Below, piece by piece: positions 44,443 to 53,355 of a DNA stretch of 64,000 nucleotides. The notes below the pieces were generated by a model. That model did not search any database and was not told the DNA's origin. It worked only from the letters and a program-made list of their open reading frames with translations. Both the position numbers and the translations under genes were made by a program. The stretch covers positions 62,001-126,000 of the forward strand of contig NZ_QNRF01000007.1 of the NCBI RefSeq assembly GCF_003314975.1. The letters run 5' to 3'. Numbering within the stretch: the first letter of the stretch is position 1; every line of letters starts with the position of its first letter. The stretch is from Marinomonas aquiplantarum (lineage in GTDB: Bacteria > Pseudomonadota > Gammaproteobacteria > Pseudomonadales > Marinomonadaceae).

Positions 44443-45303
44443 TTAATGCTTGTTTATTTTGCCAAATGGCATGCCCATTTGCGTTGGGCTTTCTGCCTGC
44501 AGGCTTTCTTCCCAGTTAACGGCGTCTTTGCCGAACAGAACTATGGCGGTTGAGCCCAGCTTGAAGCGACCCATTTCCTCGCCTTTTTTCAATTCTATGT
44601 CATTAAGTTTGGCATAATCCCAAGTAACGACATTTTTATTGAAAGGTGTGACCTGGCCTGCCCAAACGGTTTCAATGCTAGCGACTATCATAGCGCCAAC
44701 TAGGATGACAGCCATTGGGCCTGCTTCTGTTTCAAACAGGCAAACGGTACGTTCATTACGAGCAAAGACATTGGGGATTTGCTCTGCGGTGACTTTGTTG
44801 ACCGAGAAAAGCTTGCCAGGTACATGGATCATTTTGGTTAACTTGCCCGTTAATGGCATGTGAACGCGGTGGTAGTCTTTTGGAGACAAGTACACAGTGG
44901 CGAATGAGCCGCCAAGAAATTGATCTGACAAAGAGGCATCGCCACCAAGCAAGGTTGTTAGGCTGTAGTGGTGGCCTTTGGCTTGGAAAATGGTGCCGTG
45001 TTCAATTTTACCTAACTGACTGATCGCGCCATCCGCAGGGCAAGCTAAACTGTCATCACCCTCGGCAATTGGGCGTAATTCAGGTCGAATAGCACGAGTA
45101 AAGAAATCGTTGAAGTTGCGGTAAGAAAGCGGGTCACTATTGACGGCTTCAGACATGTCAACTTGATATTTTTTTACAAACTGACTGATAAAGGTATTTT
45201 TTACCCAGTTATTCTCACATTCCGCGATTCGGCCAATGGCTCGTGAAAGCGTTTTTTGAGGTGTGATGTGTTGCGCGAAGGCAAACAGTTGGTCTTTAGT
45301 CAC
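44443..45303 (-). CDS. psd: Phosphatidylserine decarboxylase proenzyme
   Basis: Decarboxylates phosphatidylserine to phosphatidylethanolamine at the inner membrane. 286 residues, usual length. The self-cleavage site that yields the pyruvoyl group is Leu-Gly-Ser-Thr near 251-254 (cut between Gly and Ser). Other family marks: Asn-Asp-Phe-Phe-Thr-Arg near 64, Pro-Ala-Asp-Gly near 88, His-Arg-Val-His-Met-Pro near 143. Product of PssA (17702-19039) is its substrate although the genes are 25 kb apart. Confidence 0.96.
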   Translation of the reverse strand: MTKDQLFAFAQHITPQKTLSRAIGRIAECENNWVKNTFISQFVKKYQVDMSEAVNSDPLSYRNFNDFFTRAIRPELRPIAEGDDSLACPADGAISQLGKIEHGTIFQAKGHHYSLTTLLGGDASLSDQFLGGSFATVYLSPKDYHRVHMPLTGKLTKMIHVPGKLFSVNKVTAEQIPNVFARNERTVCLFETEAGPMAVILVGAMIVASIETVWAGQVTPFNKNVVTWDYAKLNDIELKKGEEMGRFKLGSTAIVLFGKDAVNWEESLQAESPTQMGMPFGKINKH

Positions 45304-45326
45304 AGTGTTCGTCCTGATGTTTGAGT

Positions 45327-46802
45327 TTAGGCGTTATTAATAAGGGACACGATTTGTTTCAGTGTCTTAAAATCTTTTTCGTCAAATTCGGTCCGAGTTT
45401 CAAGCCAAAATAGCATCATTTCCTGTTGGTTGACGACCGCTGACGCTAGAATAAGATGGCTTTGTTCGTCGATGATTTGATCCGAGGTGTCGGGTAAATC
45501 TAAAAGTAAGGTACCAAGCTTATCACCGAATAAGTGGCTTGCAGATTTTTGTTTGGCCAGTTTGCCAAATACTTTTGAGTCGGCATTCCAACGAATTTTC
45601 TTCAATATGTCCAGTTTGTAGCCAGATTGAAAAAGTGGCTGAAATCCTGTCGAGTTGTGTCTGAAGATAATGGCGTGTTGGGCATTTGGGATGGTTTGCT
45701 TAATGGTTTTCAAGGCCAAGTTGGCTTGGTTTTTACAGCCCTGATGTTCACTTCTTGTTAAGTTTTTCTTTAATTGGGCTAGCGGCGATACAATGACTTT
45801 CTTTTTAACAGAGGCGCTGTTCTTGGTGTACAGATCTGGATCAAGTAATTGTAAGGCCATCGGGCGCTTGCCTCGATGGTTGTATAACTTTGCGGCTTCT
45901 GTTGATGCAAAGTGCGCTGTTTTGATGATATCACCAATGCGACGATGCATTACGGTTGCTACCACTCGGTAAAAAAACGCGAGATTTTTTGAGTCCCAAC
46001 CTCTGTTACTTGCTTCCTCTGCTACTTTCGATGCGCAGTATGAAAAAATCAGCGGGTTGTTCATTAGGATGGTTAGGCGCTTATCTTCGGTGAAGCCTGG
46101 CAATTCATCTGGGTGATGTGCCAAGTGGGCGAGTGACTGTAATTCATTGGCATTCGGAATGTGCTTGGTTAAAAAGGATTCAATGACCTTGTTTGGTGTT
46201 CCCCAGAAAGTGCATAGGTGTACGGTTAATTCATCAATACGGCATCCTAGTACCGCCATTTCAACCTGGCTGGCTTTTTCACCCTGTAAAATTCGATTCT
46301 GCACTTCTTGCATAACAGGATAGGCGTAATACCAAAGTAGCCATTTGGCGGCATCGCGAAACAGGGTGATCCAGAAAATATCATCTTCGTGGCTGGTGAG
46401 GTTTTCGATCGACCAGTGTCTTGCCATCGTGGCGGCTTCGTAGCTGGTTTGAATCTCGGCTAGAAACGCGGTTAGGTTGTCTGGTAGCTGTCTATTGCGA
46501 GTTTCGTAAGGAGCGAAGCGTTTAAATAAATTATGAATGCCATTCATGCCAACCATTGCGGCGGCATGAAAGGGGGTGTTTATTTCATTGTGCTTGTTCA
46601 CCACGATTCGATTCGCTTCATTTAAAATAGCAAACGCGAGAAGTGGGTCGCTGGCAATGTTTTTTTGCATGTTCTCCAGAGTGTCTTCCGTGCGTTTTAT
46701 TTGAGTTTTAAGACGCGCCAAGTTGCCCGCTCGCACGGGGAATTTTTTTGTCTTAAGGAAACTTAGCCATTCGTTTAGGCCCGATGGAGATTTGCTGCTC
46801 AT
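45327..46802 (-). CDS. HDOD-domain protein
   Basis: 491 residues, soluble. The N-terminal HDOD domain (about 10-205; Phe-Pro-Val-Arg-Ala-Gly-Asn-Leu, Ala-Ile-Leu-Asn-Glu-Ala-Asn-Arg, Met-Val-Gly-Met-Asn-Gly-Ile) belongs to the HD-related output-domain group that lacks a full phosphohydrolase site and acts in signalling. The C-terminal 190 residues look GAF-like (Ala-Ile-Ile-Phe-Arg-His-Asn near 380) but are not certain. It is divergent from motA and upstream of psd. In related genomes a gene of this type also sits near psd and motAB; a motility or regulatory role is a guess. Confidence 0.8.
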   Translation of the reverse strand: MSSKSPSGLNEWLSFLKTKKFPVRAGNLARLKTQIKRTEDTLENMQKNIASDPLLAFAILNEANRIVVNKHNEINTPFHAAAMVGMNGIHNLFKRFAPYETRNRQLPDNLTAFLAEIQTSYEAATMARHWSIENLTSHEDDIFWITLFRDAAKWLLWYYAYPVMQEVQNRILQGEKASQVEMAVLGCRIDELTVHLCTFWGTPNKVIESFLTKHIPNANELQSLAHLAHHPDELPGFTEDKRLTILMNNPLIFSYCASKVAEEASNRGWDSKNLAFFYRVVATVMHRRIGDIIKTAHFASTEAAKLYNHRGKRPMALQLLDPDLYTKNSASVKKKVIVSPLAQLKKNLTRSEHQGCKNQANLALKTIKQTIPNAQHAIIFRHNSTGFQPLFQSGYKLDILKKIRWNADSKVFGKLAKQKSASHLFGDKLGTLLLDLPDTSDQIIDEQSHLILASAVVNQQEMMLFWLETRTEFDEKDFKTLKQIVSLINNA

Positions 46803-46844
46803 AAAAGGTGACTTTGCTGACTCGGTTGTTTATAAGTATGCATC

Positions 46845-46898
46845 ATGCTCTTATATTTCGTATCTGATTAATCATACTGTATATTTATGTAAGAGCAT
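46845..46898. promoter_or_regulatory. Inverted repeat in the motA/HDOD divergent spacer
   Basis: ATGCTCTTA and TAAGAGCAT are 9-bp inverted repeats 36 bases apart, inside the 124-base spacer between divergent genes. Possible operator pair or a large stem-loop; no flagellar sigma-28 promoter was recognised. Confidence 0.4.
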
Positions 46899-46926
46899 AC
46901 TTTGTCAGTATTAAGGAAGTAAAAAT

Positions 46927-47781
46927 ATGTTTGCATTAGCAGGCCTGCTGGTCGTTATCGTCAGTGTTGTAACTGGATACGTGGCCGCACATGGACAGTT
47001 ATTGGCGTTATGGCAGCCTTTTGAAATTATCATTATTTGTGGTGCTGCATTAGGGGCTTTTATGATAGCGAACCCTTTTGTTGTTCAGAAGAAAGTCTTT
47101 ACTATGCTGCCGCAAGTGGTTACCGGAAGCCGACACAACAAGCGCTTTTACTCTCAGTTATTGGGGTTAATGTTTTGTTTGTTTCAGAAGAGCCGTCAAG
47201 AGGGCTTTTTGTCTATTGAGGAGGACATTGAGTCTCCTTTCACCAGCGATTTGTTTAATCGCTTCCCAGATGTTGTGCGTGATCACGAGGTCGTCAATTT
47301 TCTTACCGACAATTACCGTATCTTCACTTTGACGGGGCTGCCTGCTTACGAAATTGAAGCCATCATGGACAATGAGATAGAGCAAATCCAAGAAGAGTTA
47401 GTCGAGCCAGGGCATGCTTTGAATCGTGTCGCCGAAGGTCTGCCTGGTTTTGGTATTGTTGCGGCAGTGCTGGGGATTGTGATTACCATGGGGTCGATTG
47501 GTGGTCCGATGGAGGAGATAGGCTATCATGTCGCAGCGGCTTTGGTGGGGACGTTTTTAGGGATTTTCTTTGCTTATGGTTTTGTTGGTCCTGCATCAGC
47601 GCATCTTGAGACGCTTGGTGGTCATGAATTAAAAGCGTATTTGTGTATCAAGGCCTGTTTGAACTCAGTGGTATCTGGCTATGCGCCGCCAGTTGCGGTT
47701 GAAACGGGGCGCAAATTATTACCGCCGGATATGCGCCCAAGTTTTGCTGAATTATCCATTGAATTACAGCAGTATCGCTAA
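46927..47781 (+). CDS. motA: Flagellar stator protein MotA
   Basis: Proton-channel stator subunit, inner membrane, 284 residues, four TM segments (about 2-20, 33-50, 170-192, 202-222). Conserved Gly-Ala-Ala-Leu-Gly-Ala-Phe, the cytoplasmic loop, and Gly-Phe-Gly-Ile-Val-Ala-Ala-Val-Leu-Gly-Ile-Val with Gly-Thr-Phe-Leu-Gly-Ile-Phe in TM3-4. Pairs with motB 30 bases downstream. H+ rather than Na+ use cannot be settled from sequence, though it groups with MotA not PomA by length. Confidence 0.95.
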   Translation: MFALAGLLVVIVSVVTGYVAAHGQLLALWQPFEIIIICGAALGAFMIANPFVVQKKVFTMLPQVVTGSRHNKRFYSQLLGLMFCLFQKSRQEGFLSIEEDIESPFTSDLFNRFPDVVRDHEVVNFLTDNYRIFTLTGLPAYEIEAIMDNEIEQIQEELVEPGHALNRVAEGLPGFGIVAAVLGIVITMGSIGGPMEEIGYHVAAALVGTFLGIFFAYGFVGPASAHLETLGGHELKAYLCIKACLNSVVSGYAPPVAVETGRKLLPPDMRPSFAELSIELQQYR

Positions 47782-47811
47782 TTTGAACGTTTGGTATCAG
47801 GAGAGAGTGAG

Positions 47812-48720
47812 ATGGCCTTAGGTTCAAATAGCTTAGTTATTCGACGAGTCAAAAAAGTCAAAAAAGGTGGTCATCATGGTGGTGCATGGAAAATTGCTCT
47901 AGCGGATTTCGCGCTGGCAATGATGGCGTTCTTTTTGGTGTTATGGATTATTAGTGTGGCATCCCCAGAAGAAAGGGAAACCATTCAAGGGTATTTTCAG
48001 GACCCTATGGGCGCTGGTACGGCAGGTTTTAGCGCTAATCCTATTGATTTGGGCGGAAGTCCTGCCATGAGTATTGAGAGAAAGTTGGATTTGCAATTGC
48101 CTGAGCCAGGCAGTACCGATGTGCCGAGCCATGAAACGGGGTTGGGCAACGGTGATGAGTCCTCGGTATCACAAAGCTTAAATGATTTGGTAAAAGAGGA
48201 GTTAGAAAAAAACAACATCGTCTTATCCAAACAGAAAAACTTACGGCTTGAAATTACTCCTATCGGTGTCCGTATTACCTTGTTGGATACACCAGATAAG
48301 CCAATGTTTGAGCGTGGTAGTGCGCGCATGGTGCCAGACATTGAGAATACGTTGCTAACAATGTCGTCACTGTTTAATCGGGTGAAAAATCCCATTGTCA
48401 TCAGTGGCCATACAGATTCTTCTAAATACACTGGCTCTGCTCGATTGAATAATTGGGATTTATCGGCCATGCGGGCGAATGCGGCGCGTCAGATTTTAGA
48501 GGAAGGGGGCGTTAGTGATGCTCGGTTTGCTCAAGTAACGGGGTTAGGTGGTACGGTACCATACAACCGCTTAAATCCAGCTGGTCCAGAAAATAGACGT
48601 ATAAGCATTACCTTAATGACAGATGAGGCCTATCGTAAATTGCTAAACCAGAATCGTCGTAACTTTGGTAACCCGGCAAAGCAATCGGATCTGAAGCTTA
48701 CACCAGAAATGGTTTTTTAG
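47812..48720 (+). CDS. motB: Flagellar stator protein MotB
   Basis: Peptidoglycan-anchored stator subunit, 302 residues. Basic N-terminus, one TM helix (about 28-50) carrying the essential Asp in Ala-Asp-Phe-Ala-Leu-Ala-Met, a plug/linker, and a C-terminal OmpA-like peptidoglycan-binding domain (Ile-Ser-Gly-His-Thr-Asp-Ser near 200; Asn-Arg-Arg-Ile-Ser near 265). The frame opens at a TTG (47791) but the ATG at 47812 with CAGGAGAGAG upstream is the start. Confidence 0.95.
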   Translation: MALGSNSLVIRRVKKVKKGGHHGGAWKIALADFALAMMAFFLVLWIISVASPEERETIQGYFQDPMGAGTAGFSANPIDLGGSPAMSIERKLDLQLPEPGSTDVPSHETGLGNGDESSVSQSLNDLVKEELEKNNIVLSKQKNLRLEITPIGVRITLLDTPDKPMFERGSARMVPDIENTLLTMSSLFNRVKNPIVISGHTDSSKYTGSARLNNWDLSAMRANAARQILEEGGVSDARFAQVTGLGGTVPYNRLNPAGPENRRISITLMTDEAYRKLLNQNRRNFGNPAKQSDLKLTPEMVF

Positions 48721-48766
48721 ATAAAGTAGTCCATATTTTGTGGAATAGAGTGATATCTGTGCGATT

Positions 48767-48796
48767 AAAATGCGAGCCAATTGGCTCGCATTTTTT
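48767..48796. terminator. Bidirectional terminator between motB and rsgA
   Basis: Palindrome with 14-bp arms, AAAATGCGAGCCAA and its complement, followed by TT; between convergent genes. Confidence 0.9.
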
Positions 48797-48799
48797 GAT

Positions 48800-49834
48800 T
48801 TAAAAGGCTTGGTTTTCTCTGATGGATTGTTTAATGCGTAAGTAGCTTTGGAATCTGTGCTCGGAAATTTCACCTTTCTCTAAGGCTTCTAAAATGGCGC
48901 AGCCAGGTTCCTTTTCATGGGCGCAGTCGCGGAAGCGGCAATAACCAATGTGTGGGCGAAACTCAATGAAGCCATTCAACAGTTCGTCTTCACTAATGTG
49001 CCACAGGCCAAACTCTCGGATGCCGGGAGAGTCGATTAAGTCGCCCCCTTTTGGCATATGGAATAATCGTGCTGTGGTTGTAGTGTGAGTGCCTTTTTTG
49101 CGTTTCTGCGACAGCTCACCCACGCTGATCTCAATGCCAGGTAATAGGGTGCCAATTAATGACGATTTACCGACCCCTGATTGGCCAACAAATACACTGG
49201 TTTTGTCGCCAAGGAATTGGAAAAGAGATTCCATTCCGGCTTGGTCTTTGGTGGAGGTACGAATGATTCGATAATCGAGCTGCTCATAGGTCTCTAGCAA
49301 GGCATTGAGTTGCTCTCGGTTACTGTCATTGATTAGGTCGCACTTATTAAGCAAAATCACCGGCGGTATGCCAACGGTTTCAGCGGCGACTAAATAGCGA
49401 TCGATTAGATTGGCATGGGCGACAGGTTCTGCGGCAATCACAATAACAATATGGTCTATGTTTGCAGCAACTGGTTTTAGGCGGCCGTGCATGTCTGGTC
49501 GTGATAGGGACGTTTGTCTATCCGTTGTCGCAACCACTACACCACCGGCTTGTTGTTTGGGGCGCCAAATAACCTTATCCCCAGTCACTAGTTGCCCTAG
49601 ATTGGCTCTTAAGTTGCAACGAGTAGAGACACCGACAAAAGGTGGTTGAGTGCCTTCCACTTCCACTTGGGTGCCAAAATGGGAGATCACGATGCCTTGG
49701 GTTTCTGGGCCAAGGTCAGAGGATTGCAGCAACTCTTCTGCTTTGTTGCTGCGTTTTTTGGTTCTTTCAATGCGCTCTTGTTGAATCTTTTCAATGCGCC
49801 AAGTTTGCTGTTTGGTGAGTTTTCGCTTCGACAT
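48800..49834 (-). CDS. rsgA: Ribosome small subunit-dependent GTPase A
   Basis: GTPase that checks late 30S subunit maturation, 344 residues. N-terminal OB fold (about 45-115), circularly permuted GTPase with G4 Asn-Lys-Cys-Asp near 162, G1 Gly-Gln-Ser-Gly-Val-Gly-Lys-Ser near 218 and G3 Asp-Ser-Pro-Gly near 266, and a C-terminal zinc finger Cys-x4-Cys-x-His-x5-Cys near 297-309. Divergent from orn, as in Pseudomonas-type genomes. Confidence 0.96.
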   Translation of the reverse strand: MSKRKLTKQQTWRIEKIQQERIERTKKRSNKAEELLQSSDLGPETQGIVISHFGTQVEVEGTQPPFVGVSTRCNLRANLGQLVTGDKVIWRPKQQAGGVVVATTDRQTSLSRPDMHGRLKPVAANIDHIVIVIAAEPVAHANLIDRYLVAAETVGIPPVILLNKCDLINDSNREQLNALLETYEQLDYRIIRTSTKDQAGMESLFQFLGDKTSVFVGQSGVGKSSLIGTLLPGIEISVGELSQKRKKGTHTTTTARLFHMPKGGDLIDSPGIREFGLWHISEDELLNGFIEFRPHIGYCRFRDCAHEKEPGCAILEALEKGEISEHRFQSYLRIKQSIRENQAF

Positions 49835-49902
49835 TCGTCTTTTCTGATCCTATAGTAAGGCGCATAGAGTATAATGCTTGGCAATGATAATAAAGGATTT
49901 GA

Positions 49903-50460
49903 GTGAGTATGAGTTTGAATAAAGACAATTTAATCTGGATTGACCTTGAAATGACAGGGTTGGAACCAGAGCAAGATACCATTATTGAAATTGCGACTGT
50001 GGTCACAGACAAAGATTTAAATGTGTTGGCCAAAGGCCCTAATTTGGTCATTCATCAAGACAAATCTGTAATGGATGGTATGGATGAATGGTGTACTCAG
50101 CATCATGGCGCATCCGGTTTAACCGCTAAGGTGCTGGCATCTGACATTGATATGGCGACTGCCGAAGCACAAACCATTGCCTTTCTTGAGCAATATGTAC
50201 CGGCTGGTGTGTCACCGATCTGCGGCAACAGTGTGGGGCAAGATCGTCGTTTTCTTTACCGTTATATGCCTAAGTTAGAAGCGTATTTCCATTATCGTTA
50301 TCTGGATGTGAGTACCATTAAAGAATTGGCTCGTCGTTGGAAGCCAGAAGCATTAGAGGGGTTTACAAAATCCGGTGCGCACTTGGCCTTGGACGATATT
50401 ATGGAGTCCATTGGTGAACTCAAGCATTATCGTAAGACCATGTTTGGTTTAGATGCTTGA
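49903..50460 (+). CDS. orn: Oligoribonuclease
   Basis: 3'-5' exonuclease degrading di- to oligonucleotides, including pGpG from cyclic di-GMP. 185 residues; DEDDh motifs Trp-Ile-Asp-Leu-Glu-Met-Thr-Gly near 12, Gly-Asn-Ser-Val-Gly-Gln-Asp-Arg-Arg near 110, and His-x4-Asp (His-Leu-Ala-Leu-Asp-Asp) near 163. The start may be the GTG at 49903, spaced 6 bases from AAGG, or the ATG two codons later at 49909. Confidence 0.96.
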   Translation: MSMSLNKDNLIWIDLEMTGLEPEQDTIIEIATVVTDKDLNVLAKGPNLVIHQDKSVMDGMDEWCTQHHGASGLTAKVLASDIDMATAEAQTIAFLEQYVPAGVSPICGNSVGQDRRFLYRYMPKLEAYFHYRYLDVSTIKELARRWKPEALEGFTKSGAHLALDDIMESIGELKHYRKTMFGLDA

Positions 50461-50486
50461 TGCAGTGTGATAGAAAGTGAATTGCA

Positions 50487-50524
50487 GACATAAAAAAGCG
50501 AGCATAGGCTCGTTTTTTTATGTC
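50487..50524. terminator. Bidirectional terminator between orn and the TSUP gene
   Basis: Stem from GACATAAAAAAGCGAGC to GCTCGTTTTTTTATGTC with one wobble and a short loop. The first 16 bases from 50488 are identical to those at 19063. Confidence 0.9.
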
Positions 50525-50530
50525 GTAAGA

Positions 50531-51280
50531 TTATAGCAATGCCATGCCGCCATCCCAGATCAATTTTAAACCTGTGATAAACAGAAAACTGTACATGCAT
50601 TTAAAGAAGAGTTCGGTTGAAATGCGATAATGCAGCCAAGCGCCAAGTTGTACGCCGACATAGGCTAATGGTGCGAAGCACAGTGATAACAGTATATTAG
50701 AGAGATTAAGTTGGCCTAACATGCCATAGGGAATCAGCTTGACGTAATTGATGGCAGTAAAAATAACCGCTGCCGTGGCAACATATTGTGTTTTGTCTAA
50801 ATTGGCTCTGAGTAAATACACGCTCATCGGCGGGCCGCCCGCGTGGGCAATAAAACTAGTGAAGCCACCTAATGTGCACCATAATCGGCCAGCTATTGCG
50901 CTCAGTGGTTTAGGTTGCTTGGTGCGGTGTTTTCGAGGCCAAGAATTAAGCGTAAAGCCAACAGCAATAACGCCAACCATGATTTTGAGCCAATCCGCCG
51001 AAAACCATGATGCGGTTAAACCGCCGATTATGACTCCTGCGATGGCAGCAGGGATGCAGTTGATTAGCTCTTGTTTATTCCATTTTCGCCAAAACTTTTG
51101 CACGGTAAAAATGTCCATTAAACATAAGATGGGTAGCATGATGGCGGCGGCATAAACTGGCGAGGTCTGTAATGAGATTAACGGCACGGCAATGATACCG
51201 AAAGCGCCTGAAAATCCTCCTTTTGAAATGCCGGTGATGAAAACTGCGATTGCGATCAATGTAATGAGTAGCCAATCCAT
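50531..51280 (-). CDS. TSUP (TauE/SafE) family membrane transporter
   Basis: 249 residues from the ATG at 51280 (AAGG six bases upstream; an earlier ATG at 51346 adds a polar extension and is less likely). About seven or eight hydrophobic segments in two repeats; family marks Gly-Ile-Ser-Lys-Gly-Gly-Phe-Ser-Gly-Ala near 17-26 and Gly-Gly-Phe-Thr-Ser-Phe-Ile-Ala-His-Ala-Gly-Gly-Pro near 135-147. TSUP proteins move sulfite, sulfonates or organic anions, often outward; the substrate is unknown. It interrupts the usual gene order between orn and tsaE. Confidence 0.88.
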   Translation of the reverse strand: MDWLLITLIAIAVFITGISKGGFSGAFGIIAVPLISLQTSPVYAAAIMLPILCLMDIFTVQKFWRKWNKQELINCIPAAIAGVIIGGLTASWFSADWLKIMVGVIAVGFTLNSWPRKHRTKQPKPLSAIAGRLWCTLGGFTSFIAHAGGPPMSVYLLRANLDKTQYVATAAVIFTAINYVKLIPYGMLGQLNLSNILLSLCFAPLAYVGVQLGAWLHYRISTELFFKCMYSFLFITGLKLIWDGGMALL

Positions 51281-51420
51281 GAAATGCCTTAAAACAAACT
51301 TATCGGTGATAAGTGATTGATTATGCGGTATCAGAGCTTGTTTCAAAAGCTTTGTGTATTAGAATTGTCTGAGTTTCAGTATGGTCCCAGTGTGATTGGA
51401 CGAAGAAGGTTTAAGAGCGA

Positions 51421-51891
51421 ATGCAAATAGCAAAAGATATTTACGGAGAGGCGGACATGGAAGCCTTCGGTGCGGCGTTATCGGTCGCGCTGCGAAGTGG
51501 CGGTGTGGTTTACCTAGAAGGTGATCTTGGAATGGGTAAAACCACCTTGGTTCGAGGTATGTTACGTGGCATGGGCCACGAAGGGCCAGTAAAAAGCCCG
51601 ACTTATACCATTGTTGAGCCTTACGAATTGGCAGATCTAGAGGTCTATCACTTTGATTTATATCGAGTTGGTGATGCTGAAGAGTTGGAGTTTATGGGGA
51701 TTCGAGACTATTTTACAGAGCAGAGTTTATGTCTGATTGAATGGGCGGAAATGGGGCAAGGAATTCTGCCGCAAGCGGATTTAATTGTGCGTTTGGAGTT
51801 GATTCGTCAAGGTCGTCATGCGGTGCTTGAAGCGACAACGGATAAAGGGTTGATCGCAATGACGAAGTTACGAAACTTGGTTGTCGATTAA
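51421..51891 (+). CDS. tsaE: tRNA threonylcarbamoyladenosine biosynthesis ATPase TsaE
   Basis: ATPase assisting TsaB-TsaD in forming t6A37 in tRNA. 156 residues; Walker A Gly-Asp-Leu-Gly-Met-Gly-Lys-Thr-Thr near 35-43, Lys-Ser-Pro-Thr-Tyr near 59, His-Phe-Asp-Leu-Tyr-Arg near 77 and Ile-Glu-Trp-Ala-Glu near 106. First gene of the tsaE-amiB-mutL-miaA-hfq-hflXKC run; 87 bases before amiB. Confidence 0.95.
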   Translation: MQIAKDIYGEADMEAFGAALSVALRSGGVVYLEGDLGMGKTTLVRGMLRGMGHEGPVKSPTYTIVEPYELADLEVYHFDLYRVGDAEELEFMGIRDYFTEQSLCLIEWAEMGQGILPQADLIVRLELIRQGRHAVLEATTDKGLIAMTKLRNLVVD

Positions 51892-51978
51892 CCTATCAAA
51901 TTCTTTACGATCAGTAAGATTGAGATCCACTGGTTCAGCCGTTATAGTGTGTCTCTTATATATAGCTAGCTGTCTGAT

Positions 51979-53307
51979 ATGCAAACTAAATTTCAAACTT
52001 TTTTAAGTATCATTTTGGTCTGGATGACGTCCATTGTAGCGATGGAAGTGTCTGCGGCTGAAGTGCGCGATATTCGTGTTGCCCAACAAGAAGGGGTAAC
52101 TCGTTTGGTATTTGAGCTATCCAGTAAATCTGAACATCGTATTTTTCCCTTATCTAACCCTGATCGCATTGTGGTTGATATTAGTGATGCTAGTTTGAGC
52201 AACTCAGTGGTTAATGGCTTGAAGGCTTTATCGTCTGATGTATTGATGCGAGTGCGTTATGCTAAACGTAACACGGGAGTTCGTTTTGTATTGGATTTGG
52301 CGCAAGCGGCACGCGCCAAAAGTACGGTTTTATCTGCCAATGACACCTATGGTCCAAGAATCTTGGTCGAGCTCGAATACGGAAAGAAAAAACCCGCCAC
52401 CATTGTGAAAAGTCTAGCCAATATTTCCCAAGAAAAGCGCGACATTGTGATTGCTATTGATCCAGGCCATGGCGGTAAAGACCCGGGCGCGTTAGGGCAA
52501 TATAAAGTGCGTGAGAAAGACATTGTGCTGTCGATCGCGAAAGAATTGGCGAAACGAATCAATGCGGTAGACGGTTTCAAAGCGGTATTGACTCGCTCCA
52601 CGGATGTTTATCTCAAGTTGCGTGATCGTTCTCGAGTCGCTCGAGAAGCAAACGCAGATTTGATGATTTCTGTGCACGCGGATGCCTTCACTAAAGCCAG
52701 TGCGCGTGGGGCGTCGGTGTGGGCTTTGTCGTTAAGCGGCAAAAGCTCGGAAATGGGTCGCTGGTTGGCGCAACAAGAAAATTCAGCCGATTTGGTGGGC
52801 GGTATCTCATTAGACGACAAAGATCAGCTATTGGCTGAAGTCTTGCTCGATATGTCAATGAATTCGACCATTCAGATGAGCCTGAATATTGGTGAAAGCG
52901 TGCTTGGCCAAATGAAAGGGGTGGCTAAATTACACAAAAACTCCGTTCAGCAGGCTGGCTTTGTGGTGCTTAAATCGCCAGATATACCTTCTATTCTTAT
53001 CGAGACCGGATTTGTTTCAAACAAAACGGAAGCGAAAAACCTTTCTAGTCGAACGTATCGAGTGAAGTTAGCGGCGTCTATTTCCAGAGGCGTGATTGAG
53101 TATTTCACGAAAAATGCGCCGGAAGGCACTTTAGTCGCATGGAAACAGAAAAAACATTCTGACTATGTATACACAGTGAGTAAAGGCGATACTCTGTCAC
53201 AAATTGCGCGTCGAAATCAGGTCTCTTTGGCGGTTTTGAGAAAAGCCAATAAGCTAAAAAATGATGTTATCTGGGTGGGTCAAAAGCTCGTTATTCCGGC
53301 CGGGTAA
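51979..53307 (+). CDS. amiB: N-acetylmuramoyl-L-alanine amidase with AMIN and LysM domains
   Basis: Periplasmic zinc amidase that splits septal peptidoglycan. 442 residues: signal peptide (about 1-27), AMIN domain (about 30-125), Amidase_3 domain (about 155-370) with the zinc ligands in Asp-Pro-Gly-His-Gly-Gly-Lys-Asp near 163, Glu near 180, Ser-Val-His-Ala-Asp-Ala near 233, and catalytic Glu in Ile-Glu-Thr-Gly-Phe near 340. A C-terminal LysM (about 395-440) is present, as in AmiB of Pseudomonas-like bacteria. Expected to be activated by EnvC. Confidence 0.95.
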   Translation: MQTKFQTFLSIILVWMTSIVAMEVSAAEVRDIRVAQQEGVTRLVFELSSKSEHRIFPLSNPDRIVVDISDASLSNSVVNGLKALSSDVLMRVRYAKRNTGVRFVLDLAQAARAKSTVLSANDTYGPRILVELEYGKKKPATIVKSLANISQEKRDIVIAIDPGHGGKDPGALGQYKVREKDIVLSIAKELAKRINAVDGFKAVLTRSTDVYLKLRDRSRVAREANADLMISVHADAFTKASARGASVWALSLSGKSSEMGRWLAQQENSADLVGGISLDDKDQLLAEVLLDMSMNSTIQMSLNIGESVLGQMKGVAKLHKNSVQQAGFVVLKSPDIPSILIETGFVSNKTEAKNLSSRTYRVKLAASISRGVIEYFTKNAPEGTLVAWKQKKHSDYVYTVSKGDTLSQIARRNQVSLAVLRKANKLKNDVIWVGQKLVIPAG

Positions 53308-53355
53308 TCAGATCAGGTGCCCACTATCAATGGGCCAAAATAAATAAGGTCGTTA

